Shown: piece after piece, positions 21,601 to 33,600 of the stretch
Layout of the letters: each line of letters begins with the position of its first letter
Numbering within the stretch: position 1 is the first letter of the stretch
Source of the DNA: Argyresthia goedartella
Taxonomy: Eukaryota > Arthropoda > Insecta > Lepidoptera > Argyresthiidae
Direction: 5' to 3'
DNA: 64,000 bases
NCBI GenBank assembly: GCA_949825045.1
Contig: OX463829.1
Coordinates: 2,046,001 to 2,110,000, forward strand
Program-made: the position numbers and the translations under genes
Notes under the pieces: model-generated
Databases searched by the model: none
Seen by the model: the letters and a program-made list of their open reading frames with translations, nothing else
What the model was told of the DNA's origin: nothing

Positions 21601-24600
21601 TTAGTGCCGTTATCAGAGCGGATCAAAGTTGGAAGTCCCCTTCGAGAAACAAACCTATCCAAACAAGCAATGAAAGCCTCTGTCGAGAGATCAGCAACGA
21701 GCTCGAGATGTACCGCCTTGGTGGATAAACAAACAAACACACATAGGTACGCCTTGTATTGCCTAGCGGTACGCAATCGTGAACTCTTCACCATAAACGG
21801 TCCTGCAAAATCCGTACCAACACCTGAAAACGGTCTGACCTCATTCACACGATCAGGGGGCAAGTCCCCCATGAGAGGTTGCATCGTGGCAGCCTTAAGT
21901 CGATAACAAGGCATGCACCGAAACACGATGTTCCGTATGACACGGCGGGCAGATAAGATCCAAAACTCCCGCTGGAGCGTGGCCAACAACGCGTTACAGC
22001 CGGCATGCGCGTTTTTAATATGACGATCAGTCACCAGCAATTCAACTAACTGTCCCCCCTTGGGGAGCAGAAGTGGGTGACGAGCCGAATACGACAGATT
22101 CGCATTGCGCAATCTTCCTCCTACCCGAAGTAACCCGGTCGAATCAACAAAGGGGTTGAGACGCGCGACGGCTCCCTTCAATTTCGAACGTCCACTTCGT
22201 ATAATCTCCAATTCTGCCCCAAACTTCGAGGACTGTACCAACCGGACCAAATTCAATAGCGACTCGTTTCGCTCTGCCGGAGTCAGAATAGGGTTCAACG
22301 TTCGCTGATCGCGAGGAGTACGACAATTTCGAGCGAATCTCCTAATCCAAGTGGACACGTTTATCAACTTGTCAAGTGAGCTATACCGGTCCAGCAGAAA
22401 CCCGGCGTCAGGGTCCTCAGCCTTCTGGGTAACATGCACGGCCGCTCTGGGGCCATGATCCGAAGATACTACTACATGGCTGTGGGGCCAGTCCGATTCT
22501 CTCTTGGCAAGCCAGGGTGGTCCCCACCACAAATGGTGTCTAACGAGTTCAGGAGCCCGACATCCCCTGGATGCACAATCAGACGGGTTCAATTCTCCTG
22601 GTACATGTCTCCAGGTCAGTGAGACCTCAGACGACACAATCTGGGAGACACGGTTCGCAACAAAAACCTCTAAGTTATGGACCGAAGCCTTCAGCCAGCA
22701 CAAAACAATCTGGCTGTCCGTCCAAGCGTACACCGTATCCTCCAAAACCACTGACCCACGCAACACTGTTAGAGTGTGATTCAAAAGTTTGGTCAAAAGA
22801 GCAGCCCCGGACAGTTCCAGTTTTGGAATCGTCATCCTTGTCCGAATAGGCGCTACCTTGCTTTTTGCCAAAACCAAACGCACGTCGACCTCCCCGGTGG
22901 AGGTGACGGTTCGCAAATAAACCGCTGCCGCAAACCCTCGTTCAGAGGCATCACAAAACCCGTGAAGGGTTGCCCTGTAATCCCCAGCAGGGACCAATTT
23001 CCTCGGCAGCGATACATTATTTATGTCCGATAGCGAGGTGAACATTCGCGTCCAATCAGTCAACAAATCACCTGAGAGGTGGGTGTCCCAGGTCAACTGA
23101 GCCGCCCATAGCCTTTGCATAAAACATTTGAGAGCAAAGGTGACTGGAGAAATCCATCCATTCGGGTCGAACGTTCTCGCAATCGTTGACAGTACTGACC
23201 GCTTCGTCCAGGCCTTCGGTGTTTCTAAAACCACCCGATAGGTAAACCCATCATGGACGGGCCGGTACTGAATTCCAAGCACTGACAACATGTTAGGGTT
23301 GTCAGGATTCTCAAAAACGTGCGGGTCTTGTTGAAACTCATCTGGGAGACCAGCCATCAACTCAGGGGAGTTGGACATCCACTTGCGTAGTTCATAGCCG
23401 CCTCGTTCCAGCAATTGAATGAGCTCGTCACGTCGGTCCAGAGCTTCCTCTACACTGGCTGCCCCTGTGCAGACGTCATCGACGTACAAATCTTGCTCCA
23501 GGATAGCGGCGGCTCTAGGATAGCTCACACGGTCACGCGACGCCAACTCCCGCAGGGTACGCATCGCCAAATACGGGCTAGACCGTAACCCATACGTGTT
23601 CGTGTTTAACTCATAGACCTTGACTGGCTCGGCCGTGGACTCACGCCACAGTATCAACTGATACCTTCTGTCAGCTGGATGAATTACCGTTTGCCTAAAC
23701 ATCATCCGAATGTCTGCGACAAATACAATCTGGTGCCTCCGAAAGCTCGTGAGAATATCCGAAATATCACGACTCAACTTGGGTCCCGAATGTAGACACT
23801 GATTCAGGGACATCCCGTTCGAGGTAGGTGCTGACCCATCAAAAACAACTCGAATCTTGCCGGTAGGGGTTCGTAGGACGGCATGGTGTGGAAGGAAACA
23901 ATGATCCTCAGATCTCCAGTCCACACCCGATACCGACATGTGTCCTAACGACTCATACTCCCTCATGAAATCAACATATTTTTGTTTAAATACGGCGTCC
24001 CTTGTCATCCTACGCTCCATCGACATCAATCTCGTCTCAGCCATCTTCCTAGATTCTCCTAGTGGCGGTCGATCGGCCCTGAAAGGCAGTCGAGTTACAA
24101 AACGACCAGAACGAAGGCGACCAGTACTATTCTGGTAAAACAACTCGCACTCTTCTTCGTCTGCGTCGACTCGACGAACGGTGGGAGGTTCCTCTATCTC
24201 CCAGAAACGTTGGATAACGTCTGACAACGCTGAGCCAATAAGTATGCCATCTGACTCGGCAGGCCTAACCATTGGCAATGCCGGACCCATGATCACGTGA
24301 CCAAACTTAGTATCCACAGCAATCAACCCGTCCGGCTGAAGAACTCGCCGATCCGACAACAGAAACCTACCCAGAACGTCTGCTCCCAGTAGCAGGTCGA
24401 CCGGGGCTGGAGTGTCAAAATCGGGATCCGCCAACTTGAGTCCTGATGTCAGGAATCGAACGGCCGGATTCAACTTCACCAAGGGGTGTCTGCCCATGAC
24501 ATGCATCATTACTAAAGCTTGCACGGATGTTTTTGTCAAAATGTCATAACGTGGAGAGAACGTGATCACCGATTGACCAACTACATTCGTAACCGTAACA

Positions 24601-27600
24601 TTCCCCACGCCCCGTATTGATTTATTATACCTATTTACCTTGAGGCCCAACCATTTTGCTAAATCATTCGATACAATGCAGCCCTGAGCTCCAGAATCTA
24701 ATAGGGCGCGAACGTATGTTGGGTTGCCCGCCAAATCCCAAACAAGCACAGAGGCGATCGGTAACACCACCGTCTCCGGTTGGGGGGCAACAAATGGTTG
24801 GGCCGCAAATTCCTAGCGAGGACCCCCGGGGCCCCACTGTGCCTGTAACCGATCAGGTATGCAGCTATACGCCAGAGGGTCCCATTGTACAAATGGCCCA
24901 CGCGCCGGTTCCATTCCCAACCTACGATTCCCCGTAAAGGGGGGTGGGCGTGAATTCAACCGTGGCCGCTCCATGAGCGGGGGGGACATCACATGTGACC
25001 GACGAGGACGAGGCGACGAGCGGGGCGACAACTGAGGCGGCGTCCGAACCGCACCCGCATAGCTCGAAGGTGTCCCATGACACCCGCCCGTTACGGCCTG
25101 CTCAACACACCCAATGTCCCGCTGGGTCGGATGCTGAGTCGCAACCGAAAACTCAGGGCCCCCCATGTAATGGTCCTGAGTGCGGCCCTGCACCCTGGTA
25201 CTGCCCTGTGCACGTGGGGACGTTGGCCCCCGAGTTGCGCTCCGAGTCGCAAACGAATTCTCAGGGCCCCATGCCGTGTCACCCTGGGTACGGCCCTGTG
25301 GAGGCTGTTGGCCGGACCGGTTCATGCACAACAGATTGTTGTGGGGCCCACCACAATATCCGCACATTTGTGTGCGCGTGCAGTCCCTAGCCATGTGTGG
25401 CCCGAGGCACAGGAAACACCAGCTCCGCTGCTTGGCCATCCGGCGCCGTCCCTGAACCCTAAGTTCCCCGAACTTATTGCAATTGGCCACAGCATGGCCA
25501 ATCTGCCTACAACATGGGCAGGTCTCACCATGTGGGGTCAATTCACTCACAGTCCCATACGACTGCCGGTTGGTGCGGTCCTTCCTCGTCGGAGGGCCCC
25601 TACTCACAGCGCTCCCGGCAGCTCTCTGTGGCTCCGAAGGATGGGTGACCGTCAACCCCAAATTCTCTGCCCGTCGAGCCTCCTCTTCCAAGAATCCGAC
25701 CAAGTCGGAGAAGGCGGGCAGGTCCTCGGCCGAACTCCCGTGAGACTGTTCGAAACGAGTCTGCACGTCAGCGGGTAGGCGGGAAAGTACAATGTACAAC
25801 AGTAGGTACGACCATTCACCACGGAAGTCCAAGATTCTCTAGAGCCTTGGTGACGGACAACAATGGGTTCAAAACCTCCGTCTGTATGGCCCCGACCTTG
25901 TTCACAACCGGGATACTAAACAAACGGTTCAGTTGGGCATCGGCCAACCTCCGTTTGTTATGGTAACGTCTGACCAACAATTGCCTGGCCGTTTCATAGT
26001 TACCCTCCGTAACTGTCAAATGAGCGACCAGCTCCCTAGGCTCACCCCTCAATGCTGCCACCAGCTGAGCCATCTTGACAGACTTGGTAATGTCCGATCG
26101 CATGTGCACCAAACTGTCGAACAGATTGATGAAGCTCATCCATTCACCGGACACGCCGTCAAAAGTAGGCATAGTTATGGCAGGTAACCTGGACCCCGAT
26201 CCCTGAAGCGGCAGAGGTGCTTCAATGTCACCACCATGGCTGGACTCGCGCTGTTTACGTATGTCCGCAGCCTTCTGCGTGATAGCAGCTGCCATCTCCA
26301 TACATTGGTCGACATCCCCTATCAACCGTGACAGCCTGTCAGGTGCGCAACCATCAACTGATTCCGCCTGCGCGGACAATTCGAGCACCCTATTGTAACG
26401 TTCCTTAACGTCCATAGACCGCTCCAATACCACATCATGCCTATCTAAACGGTCTATCAGACCGTGTGCGGAGGAAAACCATCTGAGTTCCTTAGAAACA
26501 CCCTTCTGGATTTCAGATAACGACATGATCGGAACGATACTTACTCACAATTTGCAGTAACTCAATTTTATTGGACCCTCCAGTCTACAACCCAAACGAG
26601 GGAACCCTAAACCACAACTTAAACAATGTTGTTTTCCTTAAACAATAGGAACCGAGTTTTATATCTATATAAATTCTGTAAATACAATTTAGTTTCCCTT
26701 TATCATTATAACACACACAGATAGTCAATATTAGTTCAAGTTATAAATTGCTATAAACTGAAAACAATGTAATAGCCTGCTATCAATAGATGTAACTACC
26801 TATGTTAACCAAAACATTCATTCAATAGCATTACTAGACCACTAATAGATTGACTAACTGGTAATTCAATGCAATTTTCAATTCAATATCTGTCTATCTA
26901 CTACCAGCAATAGACCTATAGCTTACAATACTACCAATCTATGTGGATATAGGAACAACAACCAAGTTACCTAATAACCGCCTATACCTACAGATTGATA
27001 GTCCCAAATCGTGCCTTCCTGGAGCCCTTGACGGCTGCAAATCTCAGGAAGCCACGCTCTACTACCAAAGTGTTCAGGTTTCTCAGCACCTAATGACCTC
27101 GTAGGGGCCCATCAGCTACGAGGTAGCGTAACGATCAGTTGCCAAGAAGTGTGAACGTCGGCGATTCACCGAGCTGAAGTTAATTGGGGTCGATCTAACC
27201 TGGTCTGTGCTTCGGTCCCGTCAACCTCCTGTCTCTCTGCAAGGCCCGGGTGCACCCTAGGCTCTTCTTGGTAGACAGGTTCTTCAGCCAACCAGGTATG
27301 ACTGGCGGGCCAGCTTCAATGAGCACAGTGTTCCAACACAGGTTATGTTACGTGGTAAAAACAATCGGGCACGAAAATGCGAACTTTATCTGGTTCGAGA
27401 AACAATAACACACTCAGCTATATTAACAATCCTGAGGGAAACCCGAATACATTCCAGATGGCCTGCGATTTAATTTCAATACCCTAACCAAAACGCGTTT
27501 ACATTGCGAGGGCTTTCGTCCGTCAGTTGTCAACAAAACTGCTCGGTTGGCAGCTAACGTCAAATTCAAAATGGCCGTTCAGAAACCATCGATCGAATAT

Positions 27601-30600
27601 CGATTTGGAATCGAACAGGTAGTGTTCGATGGATCGGCATCAACATCTAACGGCATGAACCTGAACCAGTGTTTGCATTCAGGGCCGAAGTTGAACCATG
27701 ACATCGCGGATATTATCACACGGTTCCGTCGACACAATGTTGTGTTTGTAGCTGACATCCGGATGATGTTTAGGCAGACGGTCATTCACCCTGACGATAG
27801 ACGGTATCAGCTGATACTGTGGCGAGAGAGCCCAGATCAGCCCATCAGAGTGTACGAGCTGAACACCAACACGTACGGGCTACGGTCTAGTCCTTATTTG
27901 GTGATTCGCACTCTGCGGGAGTTAACGGATCGAGAACGGTTAAATTTCCCTAGAGGAGCAGCAATCCTGGAGCAGGATCTCTACGTGGACGATATCTGTA
28001 CCGGTGCAGATTCCGTAGAGGAGGCGCTCGCTCGTCGGGACGAACTAGTTGAGCTCTTACGGGGTGGAGGTTACGAGCTCCGGAAATGGATGTCGAACTC
28101 TCCAGAGTTACTGTCTGGTCTTCCGCATGACTACCAGCAGGATCCCCACATTTTTGGAAATTTGGAAAATCCAAATATGTTGTTGGTATTAGGCGTCCAG
28201 TACCAGCCGGTGTCAGACATGTTTTCGTATCGGGTCGAGTTGGACTCCCCGAAGGTCTAGACGAAACGGAACGTCCTTTCAACGGTGGCTAGGACATTTG
28301 ATCCAAACGGGTGGATCACCCCGGTAACATTTCAGCTCAAGTGTTTTATGCAGCAATTGTGGTCTGCTGAGCTGAAATGGGACGACCCGATCGGCGGGTC
28401 ATTGAGCTCAGAGTGGGACTCGTTCTTTTCGACCCTCCCTGGCATCAATCGGATTTCACTGCCACGGAGGTTGGTCCCCACCAAACGATACACCGCCACC
28501 CTGCATGGGTTTTGCGATGCCTCGGAGAAGGGCTACGGAGCTGCGGTGTATCTGCGTACGGTCGACTCCTCGGGGGAGGTTGATGTGCGGTTGGTCATGG
28601 CCAAGAGCAAGGTTGCGCCGTTGCGCACTCGCCTGACCATTCCCAAATTAGAGCTATCGGGAGCGGCTCTTCTGACTCGTCTGCTCAACCACACGATGAC
28701 GGTTCTTCGTGGGTCAATAGCGTTGGAAGATACGGTCTACGCTTGGACGGACAGCCAGATCGTGTTATGCTGGCTGAAGGCTTCAGTTCACAAGCTGGAG
28801 ATTTTTGTGGCGAATCGGGTTTCGCAGATTTTGAATTCGGAGGTTCCCTTAATCTGGAGACATGTTCCAGGGGAAATGAACCCAGCAGACTGTGCGTCTC
28901 GTGGGTGTCACGCTCCGGAGTTGGTTGGACATCCCTTGTGGTGGGGTCCAAAATGGTTGACTCAAGCCGAATCGCATTGGCCAATGAGTCCACGCGTTAC
29001 CTCGGCGAACGGCGCCTTGACAGTCGGTGTCTGTACGACGCAACCAGAGCCGGAAGATGAGTTCAGCCTGCTGGAACGGTAAAGCTCGCTCTACAAGCTG
29101 GTCAATGTGACCGCCTGGATCTTCCGATTTGCGCGGAATTGTCGCAATTCTGAGGCGCAACGGGTGCGGACACAGGTCCTGACACCACGGGAACGGAACC
29201 ATGCGTTGTTCTCATTGGTACGGAACGTGCAGACAGTGCACTTTAAGTCCGAACTGGACATTCTGAGACGCGGACGCGTCCAACTGAAGGGAGCTGTGGC
29301 TCGGCTCAACCCGTTTATTGACCCTCACGGATTGCTGAGCGTAGGAGGTCGGCTGCGGAATGCCAACCTGCCTAATGCGGCTCGCCACCCGTTGTTACTC
29401 CCTAGGAAAGGGAAGTTGGTCGAACTGTTGATACAGGATCGACACATTCGGAATGGGCATGTCGGATGCCACGCCTTGATGGCGTTTCTCCAGCGCGAGT
29501 TCTGGATTCTATCGGGAAGACGCTTAGTGCGTAGCGTCGTATTTCGGTGCCTGCCTTGTTATCGGGCCAAGGCGGCTACGATGCAGCCCCAGATGGGCGA
29601 TTTGCCCTCGGATAGGGTTAACGAAATCCGGCCCTTTGCGGGTGTCGGAACGGATTTCGCGGGACCATTCATGGTCAAGTCTTCACAGCTACGGAACGCC
29701 AGATTAGTGAAGGCATACCTGTGCGTCTTCGTGTGCTTGGCCACGAAGGCAGTCCACTTGGAGGTGGTCAGTGACCTCACTACAGAGGCATTTATCGCAT
29801 GTCTAGATCGGTTCGTCTCACGTTGTCCGAACGGATTAATGTCGGGAGGCCCCCTCCCGACATTAATCCGTTCGGACAACGGCACAAATTTTGTCGGAGC
29901 CAGGCGATATCTGCAGGAGGTCACTCAATTCCTGAACGGTAACCAGGACGCCATCGGTACGGCTTGCTCCCGACGAGGGATTGAATGGGTTTTCAGTCCG
30001 CCGGGATGTCCTCATTGGGGAGGAATTTTTGAGGCTGCGGTTAAATCGGCTAAGTCGCACCTGACGAGGATGATCGGTGAGACCTCTCTACGCTTTGAAG
30101 AGCTTGCGACGCTGTTCTGTAAAATTGAAATGACACTGAACTCGCGTCCGTTGTGCCCGCTCAGTTCGGATCCAAATGGAATTTGGAAGCGTTGACGCCG
30201 GGTCACTTCCTGATAGGTCAGCCCCTTAACGCCCTGCCAGAATACCCATTCGGTGATGTTAAGTTAAGTCGGTTAACTAGGTGGCAGATGTTGCAGCAGA
30301 TGGCTCAAGATTTTTGGAAACGGTGGTCCCTTGAGTACTTGCACATCTTGCAGCAGCGCCTTAAGTGGACCTCAAGTCGGTGATTTGGTGCTGATTAAGG
30401 ATGCGAACCTGCCATCATTGAGATGGAGACGAGGACGGATCGTCAAATTGTACACGGGTCGGGATGGCACGCCTCGATCAGCAGAAGTCAAGGTGGGGGA
30501 CTCGGTCCTCAAGAGAGCGGTCGCAACACTTTCTCGCCTTCCTATTGATTAGGGACAGGTTCGGGCCTGTCCGGGCGGGTGACTGTTTAATATTTATGCT

Positions 30601-33600
30601 TCGGAACGCACCTCTTTTTGTTGCGCGACTCGGACCGCGAGTGATCGGAAACGGAACTAGCAGCTGTCACTTGTATAGAAACGAGATGACGAGTTAGAGG
30701 TTACTTTTTTTTGACATGGAAAAAATGTCGGCACAGGTGTCGGGCCTGGTCGGAATGTTAATTATAATAAGCACGGAACAATCGTCGGGAAATAAGTAGA
30801 TTCAAGTCATCGGAGTGAGTGCTTCGTGTTGTGAAAGGTTAAAGTGGTTCGGTCCCCAATTCGTCGCATTCGGACAGCGACTCCTCGTGTCGGCAAGCAA
30901 CACGACGGCGACAGCATCGGGCTACGACGAGAGTAAGATTCGACTCCTCTCCCCTCACCCCCCTGGTAGCGAGATGTACACAACATACCTAGTCTTGGGG
31001 CAGCGGCGGTGCGGCGGCATGTCGCTGACGTGGCTGAAGAACTATCGCGGCGGCAGGAGGTGCCACAGCCGGCGCAGCGCAGCCGTCAGTTACAAGTACT
31101 AGTAGCGGAGGGTCTACGAGTTACACTTAGCGAGATGTACACAACATACCTAGTCTTGGGGCAGCGGCGGTGCGGCGGCATGTCGCTGACGTGGCTGAAG
31201 AACTGTCGCGGCGGCAGGAGGTGCCACAGCCGGCGCAGCGCAGCCGTCCGTTACAACTACTAGTAGCGGAGGGTCTACGAGTTACACTTAGCGAGATGTA
31301 CACAACATACCTAGTCTTGGGGCAGCGGCGGTGCGGCGGCATGTCGCTGACGTGGCTGAAGAACTGTCGCGGCAGCAGGAGGTGCCACAGCCGGAGCAGC
31401 GCAGCCGTCAGTTACAACTACTAGTAGCGGAGGGTCTACGAGTTACACTTAGCGAGATGTACACAACATACCTAGTCTTGGGGCAGCGGCGGTGCGGCGG
31501 CATGTCGCTGACGTGGCTGAAGAACTGTCGCGGCGGCAGGAGGTGCCACAGGCTGCGCAGCGCAGCCGTCAGTTACAACTACTAGTAGCGGAGGGTCTAC
31601 GAGTTACACTTAGCGAGATGTACACAACATACCTAGTCTTGGGGCAGCGGCGGTGCGGCGGCATGTCGCTGACGTGGCTGAAGAACTGTCGCGGCGGCAG
31701 AAGGTGCCACAGCCGGCGCAGCGCAGCCGTCAGTTACAACTACTAGTAGCGGAGGGTCTACGAGTTACACTTAGCGAGATGTACACAAAATACCTAGTCT
31801 TGGGGCAGCGGCGGTGCGGCGGCATGTCGCTGACGTGGCTGAAGAACTGTCGCGGCGGCAGGAGGTGCCACAGCCGGCGCAGCGCAGCCGTCAGTTACAA
31901 CTACTAGTAGCGGAGGGTCTACGAGTTACACTTAGCGAGATGTACACAACATACCTAGTCTTGGGGCAGCGGCGGTGCGGCGGCATGCCGCTGACGTGGC
32001 TGAAGAACTGTCGCGGCGGCAGGAGGTGCCACAGCCGGCGCAGCGCAGCCGTCAGTTACAACTACTAGTAGCGGAGGGTCTACGAGTTACACTTAGCGAG
32101 ATGTACACAACATACCTAGTCTTGGGGCAGCGGCGGTGCGGCGGCATGTCGCTGACGTGGCTGAAGAACTGTCGCGGCGGCAGGCGGTGCCGCAGCCGGC
32201 GCAGCGCCGCCCGCAGCGGAGGCGCCGAGAACGATTCATGGTGAAGCGCCTGAAACGTTACACGACATGGTTTTTGTTACGCTTAAATAATCAAGCAGGG
32301 AGCGCTGGCGTCACAACATTCACAACGAAGCGGGAACGCGGCAATAACAAAATGAAACATACATTAAATTTGAGTGTATCAGTGTAGCAAGCAGGAATAA
32401 TTACGCGTCGAAAAAGTTTACGAATAGAAATATCAGTGACTCTTATGTTCAATGACATAAGGTTCATTTTATCTGAACTCGAACACTTTTTCACTCTGGT
32501 AATTATTTCTGCTTGAGCCACTGTTCAGAACCGAATGGCACCCAGTCGCAATTCGTCATTGATTGGCGCTAGTAATCATATTTGTTCAGAACCGATTGGT
32601 ATCTAGTCGCAATTCGTCATTGATTGGCGCTAGTAATAATATTTGTTCAGAACCGAATGGTACCTAGTCGCAATTCGTCATTGATTGGCGCTAGTAATCA
32701 TATTTGTTCAGAACCGAATGGTACCTAGTCACAATTCGTCATTGATTGGCGCTAGTAATCATATTTGTTCAGAACCGAATGGTAACTAGTCGCAATTCGT
32801 CATTGATTGGCGCTAGTAATCATATTTTTTCAGAACCGAATGGTACCTAGTAACAATTCGTCGTTTTCTACGTGTAACTTGATCACACCCTTATTTGGTC
32901 TATGACCGGAAGTCAAGTCACGTAACTTTTTTTTGGGATAGTTAAAAAAGACAGATGTCAAAGCTTCCTCGAATGGTCGGCCGTTTTTTCTTTGAGGCAT
33001 CGAAATTGATCTCGCATAATATTGTGGCGATCTGCTTAAAAACCGCGAGTTTTGTTGATCAAAAGGTGATTACGCGACGCCGCGAGTGTTCTCGTTGTAA
33101 TATTTCACCAGTAGTTTGAATTGCATCGAGTTTGTTATTTTTTATTTCCATTAAAAATATTTACATTTCGGTTAAGCCCTAGACCCCACACTAGGATTCC
33201 CTGAATCGTGAGGTCTAGTCTCTTCCCGACTATTTACAAATAAAGGTGGATGGAACTTAATTCTATAAAAAAACAAAATAACAAAAGTACTTAGCATTTG
33301 CTGTACAACAGAAATCAGAAGTGTTTAGTGTTGATGTACCTGCTAGCCCTACGACTACGAGTCTTGGGATCGGACGTTAACCGGGCGAGTATGTTATATC
33401 CTCGTGCATAGTGTATGTTCGTCTCAGCTAGCTAGGCTGGTTAAAATCTCGAGTGTTAGAATAATCCGCGTGTGATTAGTGTTCGTGTATGGGTAACGAC
33501 CACGTTATGGGTAGTATTTAAGAAAATACATTTACGTGACCTTGCCTGCGCCTTGCCAAAGGGAGGCTGTTGGGATAAGACATCTGCATTTTTGGTAGCA

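Larger units (their letters stand above)
20343..27617 (-). mobile_element. BEL/Pao LTR retrotransposon (nested), nearly intact
   Basis: LTRs at 20343-20889 and 27071-27617 (547 bp each), TSD ggtag on both sides (20338-20342, 27618-27622), PBS just inside the right LTR, gag and pol on the minus strand. The two LTRs show only one difference that I could find (aggctt against aggttt), so the insertion is recent. Pol is open throughout; gag has one small frameshifting loss. It lies in the RT gene of the outer element. Confidence 0.95.
19370..30552 (+). pseudogene. Outer BEL/Pao pol, degraded and interrupted
   Basis: 19370-20342 and 27613-30552 form one pol split by the nested element. It has protease (ARALLDSGAHGCLVS), RT (QDLYVDDICTGA near 27975-28010), RNase H (HGFCDASEKGYGAAVYLRT near 28505-28560) and integrase (HIRNGHVGC...CLPCYR; GVGTDFAGPF; RSDNGTNFVGA). 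Breaks: TAG 28258-28260 where the relative has Trp; TAA 29080-29082 where it has Tyr; a frameshift near 30175; a deletion with frameshift near 30370; and a 28-bp inverted duplication inside the integrase. The C-terminal end is at 30552. Confidence 0.88.
15783..30967 (+). mobile_element. BEL/Pao LTR retrotransposon (outer), degraded, interrupted by a nested element
   Basis: 5' LTR 15783-16349, PBS from 16353, duplicated leader, gag from 17567, UAG at 19367-19369, then pol to 30552, then a 3' LTR cut short at 30967. A second BEL/Pao element (20343-27617) sits in the RT region. It lies in smaug intron 6, antisense to smaug. There is no TSD, since the 3' LTR is truncated at the exon 6 array. Gag and pol carry at least six disabling lesions. 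Confidence 0.9.

Noticed and set aside
30968..32094. CRISPR-like regular repeats
   Set aside because: Eukaryotic locus; the repeats abut without spacers and derive from a smaug exon.
31009..32387. Series of overlapping 84-residue plus-strand ORFs with nearly the same protein
   Set aside because: They are translations of the 161-bp exon 6 array on the wrong strand; the period is not a multiple of three and the real exon is on the minus strand.
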